Part shown: positions 1 to 6,526 of the stretch, in pieces
Numbering within the stretch: position 1 is the stretch's first letter
Layout of the letters: each line of letters starts with the position of its first letter
DNA from: Nanohaloarchaea archaeon PL-Br10_U2g27
GTDB taxonomy: Archaea > Nanohalarchaeota > Nanosalinia > Nanosalinales > Nanosalinaceae
Assembly (NCBI GenBank): GCA_001564035.1
Contig: LKMX01000017.1
Coordinates: 1 to 13,259 of the forward strand
Direction: 5' to 3'
DNA length: 13,259 nucleotides
The notes under the pieces: generated by a model
The model's database searches: none
The model's input: the letters and a program-made list of their open reading frames with translations, nothing else
What the model was told of the DNA's origin: nothing
Program-made: the position numbers and the translations under genes

Positions 1-1
1 A

Positions 2-235
2 TTTCTAGTAGTCGACGGACTCGCAGGCAACGACGTAGTAAAACAGTTGAAGGCCTATGAAGGCATGTTTGACGCACTCATAGTAACCAAAATGGATATA
101 GACGACAAAGGAGGAACAGTCATATCGGCTGCGCGAGAATCAGGTAAACCCGTAGCATTTCTAGGCACGGGACAGGCCTACCAAGATCTAGAAAAATTCG
201 ATACTGAAAAATTCCTAGACAACCTGCTGGACTAG
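2..235 (+). CDS. ftsY: Signal recognition particle receptor FtsY, C-terminal part (5' end outside window)
   Basis: Only the last 77 codons are present, and the frame is open to the left edge. FtsY is the membrane-associated GTPase that docks SRP-ribosome complexes at the Sec translocon. The visible part is the end of the G domain: a VVDGLAGND stretch (codons from position 8), the G4 guanine-specificity motif TKMD, then DKGGT, the SRP-GTPase closing-loop signature, and GTGQ near G5, ending in the short FtsY C-terminal helix DTEKFLDNLLD. The protein stops soon after the G domain with no Met-rich M domain, which separates it from SRP54. The partner SRP54 gene lies about 2 kb downstream on the same strand. 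Family assignment is firm. Promoter and N-terminal domain cannot be seen. Confidence 0.93.
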   Translation, partial: FLVVDGLAGNDVVKQLKAYEGMFDALIVTKMDIDDKGGTVISAARESGKPVAFLGTGQAYQDLEKFDTEKFLDNLLD

Positions 236-293
236 GCCTCTAGATAGTATTCTTTCCTATAGTTTTAGATTTCCCCGTCTAGCTGAAAAGTTC

Positions 294-632
294 TTATGTA
301 TAGGCCTTTTGCTCGTCAAGCCTTTTCTGCATTGATTTCTCCAGTTTCTTCAACTTGGATTTCAATGGCTGTACATCCTCTTCTAAACTCATCTGTACCT
401 GCTGTCCTTGACTTCTTTCTTTAATCCGTTCCTTTCTCATTGTAGATAGTAAATGGTTGACTTCAGCAACTAATTGCTCGTACTCTTTGAGCTGTGCTTC
501 TATGTAAGATATTTCCTGGCCTAGTTCGTGCCTAAGCTCGTCAGTTACTTCTTCCTTTATCTCACCTTTCAACTGCTCTTTTTCTACTCCAAATGTCTGC
601 CTTACCGTCCTGTAAAATTTTTCCATTCCCAT
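294..632 (-). CDS. Hypothetical coiled-coil protein, 112 aa
   Basis: I do not recognise a family. The protein is almost entirely charged and helical. Residues about 15-75 and 85-108 are rich in E, K, Q and L with heptad-like spacing, suggesting two coiled-coil segments split by a Gln-rich turn around GQQVQ. There is no signal peptide, membrane segment or Cys. Met1 and Met3 are both possible starts; I kept Met1. It lies 47 nt downstream of the DUF429-like gene on the same strand. The gap holds TATA-like A/T runs (661-677; cttaaaagg and tttttatg on the minus strand), so it may have its own promoter with a short leader. It converges with ftsY across a 58-nt gap. It could be a small scaffold or chaperone-like protein, but this is not shown. 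Confidence 0.7.
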   Translation of the reverse strand: MGMEKFYRTVRQTFGVEKEQLKGEIKEEVTDELRHELGQEISYIEAQLKEYEQLVAEVNHLLSTMRKERIKERSQGQQVQMSLEEDVQPLKSKLKKLEKSMQKRLDEQKAYT

Positions 633-679
633 GAGAACATACCTGTACCTACTGATAAATCATAAAAACCTTTTAAGTG

Positions 680-1177
680 TTACCCCTCCAAAGATTTGGG
701 CACGACAACACCCATATCTTCAAACTGCTCTTCCTGATAGAAACGCGCTGTAACAGCTCCAAGAACAGCATCAAACTCTCCGGAAGAACCTATACTTGAA
801 ACATCTAGACCCAAGCTTTCCAAGGCATTCTCACTGTGAACTGCCAGCTCCTCAGAAGTAATCACAGGATCAAAACGGATAAAATCGCAGTCAAGGCCTT
901 TACGTTTCAACAAATTTACTAAGTGCTCTGATCTCTTAACGAGTTCAGGCTCCATTTCTGCCGGTATAAATGAAAAACCTTCGTCAATAAGCTCTTGTTC
1001 TTCCTGAGCGACAGCCTGCGATCTCTCCCAAGCAGTATCAATTGCGATTACATCCACCTCTGCTTCAGACAGATGTTCAACAATCTCACGGTTCTCTACA
1101 AAACTGTATGTTTCAAGAGTATCTCCTAAAACTGCGAGGTAGCAGTTATCCATTGTAAGCTTAATTCCGGCGATCAT
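680..1177 (-). CDS. DUF429-like protein, predicted RNase H fold, possibly inactive
   Basis: The 165-residue protein matches the layout I know for DUF429/COG2410 predicted nucleases: an N-terminal beta strand with Gly-Ile (IAGIK, residues 2-6), a second acidic strand VIAIDTAWER (43-52), a GFSFIPAEM segment (67-75), an RSEHL...KGLDCDFIRFDP segment (82-104), and a C-terminal EFDAVLGAVTARFY plus VVVP ending (134-160). In typical members the first strand reads GID with a metal-binding Asp. Here the residue is Lys6, while Asp47 and Asp136 are kept, so catalysis may be lost or altered. The start ATG overlaps the stop of the upstream hydrolase-like gene by four bases (ATGA), so the two are probably translated together. 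The assignment rests on motif pattern only. Substrate unknown. Confidence 0.6.
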   Translation of the reverse strand: MIAGIKLTMDNCYLAVLGDTLETYSFVENREIVEHLSEAEVDVIAIDTAWERSQAVAQEEQELIDEGFSFIPAEMEPELVKRSEHLVNLLKRKGLDCDFIRFDPVITSEELAVHSENALESLGLDVSSIGSSGEFDAVLGAVTARFYQEEQFEDMGVVVPKSLEG

Positions 1178-1899
1178 CTCTCAACAACTAAACTGTCCTC
1201 AAACTCTTTTAACGACCGATTTTTTGAAACCGCCTTCAAAGTTTCACGACGCTCTAAAATACTATCTTTATTACGCAGATAATCTGCTAAAGCCTTATTA
1301 AACTCTTGAGGCCTCTCAAAAAACGAAAAAGTACCGGCATTAAGAAAAGCTACTTCAGAGTTCGGTTTAAGCCTCTCAACACTGCCCATACGAGAAAACC
1401 TGCAGTTACGGTTACACATCACAAGAGAATTTTTCAAAGGCACTTCAAGACCGCCCAAATTAAAACTCTCCAAATCCCTGTAATCCGGTGTTTTAAGGCC
1501 TGAAAACTCTCGTACAACCCGATAATCGGTTGCAGGGCTGAAAAAAAGCTTCTTCATAATCTTTGGTTTACGCCAAACACGCGACGCTAAACTGTAAAAC
1601 CTTTCAGGCATATAAGGAATCGACTCCAAAGGCCCAGTCAAAACAGTAGACATGACTTCTTCCCGTCCTTCAAGCTCTTGGACTGCATAATTTCCGAGGC
1701 CTCCGCCAACCAAAACTGTATGCTCAAAATTCGACGAGTCAAGTAAGCCCTCTAGTTCATTAACCGTTTTAGAAAAATTTTGGCCTCCAACAGTCTCAAC
1801 CATCGAGGTTCTAGAAAAATATTTTTCCTGATGAGTCCAGCAACCACTATCAAGAGGCCCAGACACAAAAACCAGTTCAACATCAGGAAACTCTCGCAT
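1174..1899 (-). CDS. Alpha/beta-hydrolase-fold protein with catalytic triad apparently lost
   Basis: The 241-residue protein follows the alpha/beta-hydrolase plan. An early strand and oxyanion-type loop read LVFVSGPLDSGCWT (9-22), a helix precedes the nucleophile elbow HTVLVGGGLGNYAVQEL (60-76), a cap-like helical region lies at about 90-145, and the C-terminal strand-loop-helix SEVAFLNAGTFSFFERPQEFNKAL (181-204) resembles the usual GH...E-P-EFN...L ending. The elbow should be G-x-S-x-G but reads G-G-G-L-G, so the nucleophile position is Gly67. The catalytic His position, normally GH, is Thr190. The protein is thus probably a pseudoenzyme, for instance a binding or scaffold protein. It leads a two-gene overlap with the DUF429-like gene and is transcribed from a TATA-like box shared with the divergent gene at 1954. 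The fold is inferred from motifs, not alignment. Confidence 0.65.
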   Translation of the reverse strand: MREFPDVELVFVSGPLDSGCWTHQEKYFSRTSMVETVGGQNFSKTVNELEGLLDSSNFEHTVLVGGGLGNYAVQELEGREEVMSTVLTGPLESIPYMPERFYSLASRVWRKPKIMKKLFFSPATDYRVVREFSGLKTPDYRDLESFNLGGLEVPLKNSLVMCNRNCRFSRMGSVERLKPNSEVAFLNAGTFSFFERPQEFNKALADYLRNKDSILERRETLKAVSKNRSLKEFEDSLVVER

Positions 1900-1922
1900 A
1901 CTAAACCGTTAGAACTCTAATA

Positions 1923-1930
1923 CTTTTATC
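1923..1930. promoter_or_regulatory. Shared bidirectional TATA-like box
   Basis: The octamer cttttatc (gataaaag on the other strand) is centred at 1926.5. The ATG of the rightward gene begins at 1954 and the ATG of the leftward gene begins at 1899, so each start lies 27.5 bases from the centre. An archaeal TATA box sits about 26-28 nt before the transcription start, so both transcripts would be leaderless. Inference from position and sequence only. Confidence 0.6.
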
Positions 1931-1953
1931 TCTGAACAATCAAAAAAGCAGAT

Positions 1954-2289
1954 ATGAACAAAGCAAAAATAATTGTAGGAGTAACCGGGATCCTTGCAGG
2001 CCTCACAGCATACCAAGTATATCAGGCCTCAACACTGTGGAACGCCATAATAGTTCTGTTTTTCATAGCAGTACTGGTCCAAATGACCAATTCATGGGGC
2101 GCACTATGGGATTTTCTTGTTAACGCCAAACAGCCTCATTTTCTGGCTTTAATCATGCTAATAGCTGGCTTTTCTTACATCTCGCTCACAGGCGCAGGTT
2201 TTTGGGCATCAAATATTTTTTCGACCGGGACTGCATTAATCGGTTTTGCTATAGGAATCCTAATCTATGGGCTATGGAACCTTCGTTAA
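1954..2289 (+). CDS. Small multi-pass membrane protein, unknown function
   Basis: I do not recognise a family. The 111 residues contain about four hydrophobic segments: residues 5-22 (IIVGVTGILAGLTAYQV), 29-44 (NAIIVLFFIAVLVQM), 63-80 (FLALIMLIAGFSYISL) and 90-108 (TGTALIGFAIGILIYGLW). Loops are short with few charges. A polar and aromatic stretch, NSWGALWDFLVNAKQPH, lies between segments 2 and 3. There is no signal peptide beyond the first membrane segment. The start is well supported by a TATA-like box centred 27.5 nt upstream, implying a leaderless mRNA. It is followed after 29 nt by SRP54, which has its own TATA-like element, so the two need not be one operon. Divergent from the hydrolase-like gene. 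Confidence 0.75.
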   Translation: MNKAKIIVGVTGILAGLTAYQVYQASTLWNAIIVLFFIAVLVQMTNSWGALWDFLVNAKQPHFLALIMLIAGFSYISLTGAGFWASNIFSTGTALIGFAIGILIYGLWNLR

Positions 2290-2298
2290 CTTAAAAAT
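2290..2298 (+). promoter_or_regulatory. TATA-like box of the SRP54 gene
   Basis: cttaaaaat is centred 25 nt before the SRP54 ATG at 2319 and begins immediately after the stop of the preceding membrane-protein gene. The spacing predicts a leaderless or nearly leaderless transcript. Confidence 0.5.
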
Positions 2299-2318
2299 TC
2301 ATTGACCAATACAGATAC

Positions 2319-3605
2319 ATGTTCGACCGGGTAAAAAACTCAATACAAAAATTCTCATCTAGAGCAGCTGTAGACGAAGAAGCAGTAGAACAGCTTGTAA
2401 AAGACATTCAACGCGACCTAATACAAGCAGACGTCGACGTAACACTAGTATCACAGCTCAGCAACGAAATAAGAGAAGAAGCCAAACAAGAAACACCTAA
2501 AGGCCTATCAAAAAAAGAACACGTACTAGAAACCGTATACAACCAGCTAGAAGACCTACTAGGAGAAAAACCCGAGATACAGATCAAACCGCAGAAAATA
2601 CTGCTCTGCGGGCTTTACGGAGCAGGAAAAACAACAACAGCCGGTAAAATAGTCGACTACTACCGGAAAAGAGGCCTCAAAACAGGCCTGATAGCTGCAG
2701 ACACAGACAGGCCTGCTGCATACGAGCAACTAGAACAGTTAGCAGAAAAAGCTGAAGCCGAATTCTATGGAGAACCAGACGCAGAAGACCCTTCAAAAGT
2801 TGTGGAAAGAGGCCTTAGGGAAATTGAAGCAGATCTCATCATAGTTGACTCAGCGGGTAGGAACTCCCTGGATTCAGAGCTGAAACAAGAACTTACAGAC
2901 GTAAAAGAAGTATTAAATCCTGATGAAGTCTATCTCGTCATGCCAGCCGACATAGGCCAGTCTGCCAGAGATCAGGCCCAGAACTTTGAAGAAGCAGCAG
3001 GCATAACAGGAGTTGTAGTCACGAAAATGGATTCCTCAGCTAAGGGAGGAGGAGTCCTTGTAGCGTGCGCAGAGTCGGGAGCCCAAGTCAAATTCATAGG
3101 AACAGGAGAACAGTTAAGAGATCTAGAAGTTTATGACCCTGTAAAATACGTTTCCGAGATGTTAGGCCAGCCTAACCTCGAATCGCTGCTAGAAAAAGTT
3201 GAAGAGCTTGAAACCAATCCAGAAGAACTTCTAGAAGGAGATTTCACATTAAAAGAGTTTAAGGAACAGATGGAGTCCGTTACTCAAGCCGGGATGATGG
3301 AAGAAATGATGAAACAGATGCCGTTCGGAGGAAAAATGCCGGACAATATCTCTCAACTCACAGAAGAAAAAATAGAGGCCTATACATACGTTATCGACTC
3401 GATGACAGATGAAGAGATAAAGGATCCTTCAATAATAAACAAGTCACGGGTCGAAAGAGTATCCAACGGATCAGGCAGGACAGAACAGGAAGTAAGAGAG
3501 CTGATCAAGCACTACAGGCAGACCAAGAACATGATGGACAAATTCGACAAGAACTCCATGAAACGCGGAAACCTCCAGGGAATGATGCAAAAGCTAGGGT
3601 TCTAA
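2319..3605 (+). CDS. srp54: Signal recognition particle 54 kDa protein (SRP54)
   Basis: SRP54 binds signal sequences and 7S RNA and, with FtsY, forms the GTPase pair that delivers ribosomes to the membrane. All 428 residues are present, near the usual archaeal length. The N domain helices occupy 1-85. The G domain has the P-loop GLYGAGKTTT (98-107), the RPAAYEQL insertion motif (131-138), G3 DSAGR (177-181), G4 TKMD (235-238) and GTGE (261-264). The M domain (about 308-428) has Met-rich MMEEMMKQMP and the RNA-binding helix segment KSRVERVSNGSGRTEQEV (375-392). Variants from the common consensus are DSAGR for DTAGR and DTDRPAA for D-P-Y-RPAA. Neither removes a catalytic residue. The P-loop has Ala102 where Ser is usual in bacteria. 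Confidence 0.97.
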   Translation: MFDRVKNSIQKFSSRAAVDEEAVEQLVKDIQRDLIQADVDVTLVSQLSNEIREEAKQETPKGLSKKEHVLETVYNQLEDLLGEKPEIQIKPQKILLCGLYGAGKTTTAGKIVDYYRKRGLKTGLIAADTDRPAAYEQLEQLAEKAEAEFYGEPDAEDPSKVVERGLREIEADLIIVDSAGRNSLDSELKQELTDVKEVLNPDEVYLVMPADIGQSARDQAQNFEEAAGITGVVVTKMDSSAKGGGVLVACAESGAQVKFIGTGEQLRDLEVYDPVKYVSEMLGQPNLESLLEKVEELETNPEELLEGDFTLKEFKEQMESVTQAGMMEEMMKQMPFGGKMPDNISQLTEEKIEAYTYVIDSMTDEEIKDPSIINKSRVERVSNGSGRTEQEVRELIKHYRQTKNMMDKFDKNSMKRGNLQGMMQKLGF

Positions 3606-3651
3606 AAACTTTAATCACTGACTCGATGCTCTGGTAAGTATAATAGAAGTT

Positions 3652-3948
3652 TCAAGACTTCAACTGTGCTTTTTCTACTTCATCTTTAATTTCTTGTATT
3701 TCTTCCGGGCAATAAAAGCTTTCAAGGCCTAGATGGCGTTCAAAGTTTTTCTCCATTTTACGATATTCTTTATCAACTTCTTTATCCATAACGCTGAGCC
3801 TTGAATGTAGTACTCCTGTGGAAACGGTCAAAGTATCGATTAAAGAGTGCCACTTCGTCGGTAACTGAATATCAAAGCGTGAAAACAAATCTGTCACTGC
3901 CAACATTACTAAGAGTGCTGACTTCTGGGTCTTCTGTTTAAACTCCAT
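3652..3948 (-). CDS. Hypothetical protein, 98 aa, unknown family
   Basis: I do not recognise it. The first third is mildly hydrophobic (SALLVMLAVTDLFSRF, residues 10-25) and probably a buried helix rather than a membrane span, since it is followed closely by polar residues. The rest is charged and helical: KEVDKEYRKMEKNFERHLGLE, then a single Cys in SFYCPEEIQEIKDEVEKA. The ORF is complete, opposite in strand to its neighbours, and carries one AGGCCT site (3725) in a Gly-Leu phase, which fits the host genome's habit and argues that it is a resident gene. Its upstream region holds only a weak TATA-like gttttgac (3981-3988, minus strand). It ends 46 nt from the 3' end of SRP54 (convergent). Confidence that it is coding is moderate. 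Confidence 0.6.
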   Translation of the reverse strand: MEFKQKTQKSALLVMLAVTDLFSRFDIQLPTKWHSLIDTLTVSTGVLHSRLSVMDKEVDKEYRKMEKNFERHLGLESFYCPEEIQEIKDEVEKAQLKS

Positions 3949-4014
3949 TTTTTACAACTCAAATCTCGACCCCTCCCGTTGTCAAAACCCTTGTAATACA
4001 ACTATTACTCGCAT

Positions 4015-4022
4015 CTTATAAA
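4015..4022 (+). promoter_or_regulatory. TATA-like box that decides the start of the phosphodiesterase gene
   Basis: cttataaa is centred at 4018.5. It lies only about 5 nt before the first in-frame ATG (4024), too close to serve it, but 26.5 nt before the second in-frame ATG (4045), the spacing seen at the other genes here. This favours 4045 as the start. Confidence 0.5.
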
Positions 4023-4044
4023 GATGATAGCGGAGTGGAACAGT

Positions 4045-4614
4045 ATGATAACAGTAATATCCGACTCCCACATCCCAGGTAGAGCAGATGAAATCCCCGA
4101 AAAATTCTGGGAAAAAATAGAGGCCTCCGAAATAACTGTTCACGCCGGCGACTACGCGACGGAAGAAGTATTCAACGCAGTCCGAGAATACTCAAAAAAA
4201 GCATACTGCGTAAAAGGAAACTGCGACTTCTTCGAAGCAGATGAGCTGAAAGAATCCGAAACATTCGAACACAAAGGCCTAAAATTTGGAGTCTATCACG
4301 GAACAGGAATATCTCCGAGAGGCCACAAACCAACGCTGGAAAAAATAGCTGAGAAAGACTTAGAAGTCGAAATACTTATCCACGGCCATACACACCACGA
4401 AGAAATAGAAAAAACGGACAAAGCACTTCTCATAAACCCTGGCAGCTGCACGGGCGTAGGTGGAGGAAGCTCAAGGCCGTCAAAACCAACAATGATAACT
4501 ATGGAAGAACAAGAAAGCGTCCTCAACATTAAACTCTTAGAATTTGAGGAAGGATCCTTAAAGACTAAGCAAGACGAAAGGTACAGTCTAGAAGAACTTA
4601 AAAACCTCAAATAA
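4045..4614 (+). CDS. YfcE/MJ0936-type calcineurin-like metallophosphodiesterase
   Basis: The protein has the full two-metal phosphoesterase motif set. Numbered from the 4045 ATG: D7-x-H9 (SDSH), GD ending at D36 (HAGDY), GNCD with N59, a YHG motif with H85, and GHTH with H115 and H117, followed by the family's NPGS (131-134). Length is 189 aa, typical for the short single-domain YfcE/MJ0936 group, which hydrolyses phosphodiesters in vitro; the natural substrate is unknown. The C-terminal 30 residues are a charged extension. I chose 4045 over the ATG at 4024 because the product then begins MITVISDSH, directly with the first strand, and because the TATA-like spacing and a GGAG (4032-4035) both fit it. 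The next gene starts 11 nt downstream. Confidence 0.9.
   Translation: MITVISDSHIPGRADEIPEKFWEKIEASEITVHAGDYATEEVFNAVREYSKKAYCVKGNCDFFEADELKESETFEHKGLKFGVYHGTGISPRGHKPTLEKIAEKDLEVEILIHGHTHHEEIEKTDKALLINPGSCTGVGGGSSRPSKPTMITMEEQESVLNIKLLEFEEGSLKTKQDERYSLEELKNLK
4597..4605 (+). promoter_or_regulatory. TATA-like box inside the phosphodiesterase 3' end, for the PH-domain pair
   Basis: cttaaaaac lies within the last codons of the phosphodiesterase gene and is centred 25 nt before the ATG at 4626. It may give the PH-domain pair its own leaderless transcript besides any read-through. The sequence is also constrained by coding (LKNLK), so chance is possible. Confidence 0.35.
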
Positions 4615-4625
4615 AGAAGCATAAT

Positions 4626-5087
4626 ATGGAGCGTCTAGACAGAAAGATCCGCACAGTATGGATAACAATTTCTGCAATAACATCATCGTTCATAGGCCTA
4701 CTGATAGCGGTACCAGTACACCTAGTTCTAGGATCTCCTGCGTTGACAGCCATAGCGTTCATTATAATACCATTTATTTCGGTAAACTATTCTCGCTACC
4801 GCTACAAAAACTGGTTGTTCAAAGTACATGAAGATCATCTAGAAATAAACCATGGCGTCATCACAAAGACATCTATGGCAATACCATACGTCAGAGTACA
4901 GCATATAGACACCAACCAAGGCCCAATAGAACGATTTTTAGGATTAGCATCGCTTAGAGTTTACACAGCAGGGTCAAGAGGCGCAGACATGAGAATTCCC
5001 GGCCTGAAAAAAGAGAGAGCAGAAGAAATGCAGGAAGAACTCAAAGCAAAGGCCATAGAATCAGAGCATGGGTTTGACGGAGTATGA
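4626..5087 (+). CDS. YdbS-like membrane protein with one bacterial PH domain (bPH_2/DUF304)
   Basis: The 153-residue protein has two hydrophobic segments near the N terminus (12-34 and 37-53), then one bPH_2 domain (about 60-135): LFKVHEDHLEINHGVITKT, the IPYVRVQHIDTNQGPIERFLGLASLRVYTAG signature, and a closing helix KKERAEEMQEELKAK. This is the architecture of YdbS. Its stop overlaps the start of the YdbT-like gene by four bases (ATGA at 5084-5087), so the two are surely co-translated and probably interact. In Bacillus, YdbS and YdbT are membrane proteins linked to resistance against some antimicrobial peptides. Transfer of that role to an archaeon is speculative. The domain assignment is strong; function is open. 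Confidence 0.85.
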   Translation: MERLDRKIRTVWITISAITSSFIGLLIAVPVHLVLGSPALTAIAFIIIPFISVNYSRYRYKNWLFKVHEDHLEINHGVITKTSMAIPYVRVQHIDTNQGPIERFLGLASLRVYTAGSRGADMRIPGLKKERAEEMQEELKAKAIESEHGFDGV

Positions 5088-6481
5088 AACTCGCAAAGAA
5101 AAGCATATACTATAGAACAGTTACAAGAACCGCAGGAACACTGATAATCCTTGCATTCATCTACCCGCCCCTACTACTCCTTTTCCTGCCGCTACTGGTG
5201 GTTATAGGCGTTTACGAGTATTTTTACTGGAAGAATTACGACTTCTACATGGAAGATGGAGACATCAAAATAACTTCGGGCGTAATAAGCAGAAACAAGC
5301 TTGACATACCGGTTAGAAGGATTCAAAACGTCGATGTCAATAGAAACATAATCCACAGAATATTCGATATAGCAGAAGTCAGACTTGAAACAGCAGGAGG
5401 AACAAATACCGAGGCCTCACTAAGATACCTAGAACTAGAAGATGCAGAAAAAATTAAACAAAAAATCAGGGCCTTAAAAGACCGTAGAACAGACAGCAAC
5501 ACTGAAACAGAAGAAACTGGAGAAGAAGACTACGTTTTAACCGACAGAAACCTAGGCCTACTAAGCATAACATCAGGAGCAGCACTCATACTTGCAGTAT
5601 CAATAATGCTCTTTGTAGCAGGGTTCACGGCTGCAGCATTCTACCTAGATAACACGCTCCAGTTTATGGGAGCCGTAATAGCATTAACAGCAGGAATATC
5701 GATCCTTACAGCAGTTATAATGCTTTTTAATAGCGTAGAAACCTTCACAAAATACTATGGGTTTACAGTTCAGCGCAAAAACGATACTATCGAATACGAA
5801 AAAGGCCTAATCACCAAGAAAGAAGGAAGTATACCCAAAGAAAAAATTCAGAGCCTTATAATAGACGAGAACCTGTTCAAGAGAAAGCTGGGATACGCAA
5901 CACTAAAAGTAGAGACAGCAGGATACGGAGCCGAAGAAGAAACAGCAAGATCAACCGTGTTAATACCTTTTGACACCAGAGAAAATATTGTCAAATATGC
6001 AGAAACAATAGGCAACCTGAAAACTAACGAACTCCAGCAAATCGATCCAAAAGCAAAAACAAGATACTTCAGAAGATACCTCTTAATCTCAGGCCTACTC
6101 CTACTCCCAACCTTAGGCCTCATAACAATAGGATTCAATCCATTACTCGTAATAATCCCGGTAATAGTCGCTGTACTATCCAGAACTGCTGCAAAACTAC
6201 AGTGGGAAAACATCGGATACCTGATAGGCGAAAACCACTGCTTCATAAGAAAAGGATTCTGGAAGCGAAGAACATACATAGTACCCTACTTCAGAGTCCA
6301 AAATCTGGTTAAAACAGAGTCCATATTCCAGAGACGATGGAACCAAGCAACAATAACAGTAGACACAGCAGGATCAGTATGGACAAACCCCAGCATACCA
6401 GACATGGACGCCGAACAGGCCTCGAAAACAAGAGACAAACTATTCAAGAAATTTCAGGCCTCAATCTACAGAACCCGATAA
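5084..6481 (+). CDS. YdbT-like membrane protein with three bacterial PH domains
   Basis: The 465 residues contain three membrane hairpins and three bPH_2 (DUF304) domains in alternation. Hydrophobic blocks lie at 17-49, 157-216 and 331-368. PH domains lie at about 52-130 (ITSGVISRNKLDIPVRRIQN with VRLETAGG), 225-305 (YEKGLITKKEGSIPKEKIQS with LKVETAGYG) and 378-455 (IRKGFWKRRTYIVPYFRVQN with ITVDTAGS). Each repeats the same core, G-x-hydrophobic...IP...R/K-hydrophobic-Q...(V/L)-x-(T/V)-(E/D)-TAG. Residues 134-149 are an acidic linker. It is translationally coupled to the single-domain YdbS-like gene upstream, giving four PH domains in the pair. The soluble domains probably face the cytoplasm and may bind lipid headgroups or each other. 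Partner, ligand and regulation are not visible. Confidence 0.88.
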   Translation: MKLAKKSIYYRTVTRTAGTLIILAFIYPPLLLLFLPLLVVIGVYEYFYWKNYDFYMEDGDIKITSGVISRNKLDIPVRRIQNVDVNRNIIHRIFDIAEVRLETAGGTNTEASLRYLELEDAEKIKQKIRALKDRRTDSNTETEETGEEDYVLTDRNLGLLSITSGAALILAVSIMLFVAGFTAAAFYLDNTLQFMGAVIALTAGISILTAVIMLFNSVETFTKYYGFTVQRKNDTIEYEKGLITKKEGSIPKEKIQSLIIDENLFKRKLGYATLKVETAGYGAEEETARSTVLIPFDTRENIVKYAETIGNLKTNELQQIDPKAKTRYFRRYLLISGLLLLPTLGLITIGFNPLLVIIPVIVAVLSRTAAKLQWENIGYLIGENHCFIRKGFWKRRTYIVPYFRVQNLVKTESIFQRRWNQATITVDTAGSVWTNPSIPDMDAEQASKTRDKLFKKFQASIYRTR

Positions 6482-6496
6482 TAAGGAACCTTTCGA

Positions 6497-6505
6497 GTTA
6501 AAAAA
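6497..6505 (+). promoter_or_regulatory. TATA-like box of the pus10 gene
   Basis: gttaaaaaa is centred 26 nt before the ATG at 6527, in a 45-nt gap after the YdbT-like gene. It probably begins the pus10-PHP transcript as a leaderless mRNA. Confidence 0.5.
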
Positions 6506-6526
6506 CTCTGCTCCGCCCAGTTCAAT

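Noticed and set aside
236..293. Possible terminator between ftsY and the convergent gene
   Set aside because: Only short T runs and no convincing hairpin or long oligo-T, so not annotated.
4296..4622. Minus-strand ORF of 108 codons
   Set aside because: Opposite the metallophosphoesterase, which has all its metal motifs. The composition is that of a shadow frame.
5848..6279. Minus-strand ORF of 143 codons
   Set aside because: Lies wholly inside the YdbT-like gene, whose PH domains and membrane segments are clear. No motifs of its own.
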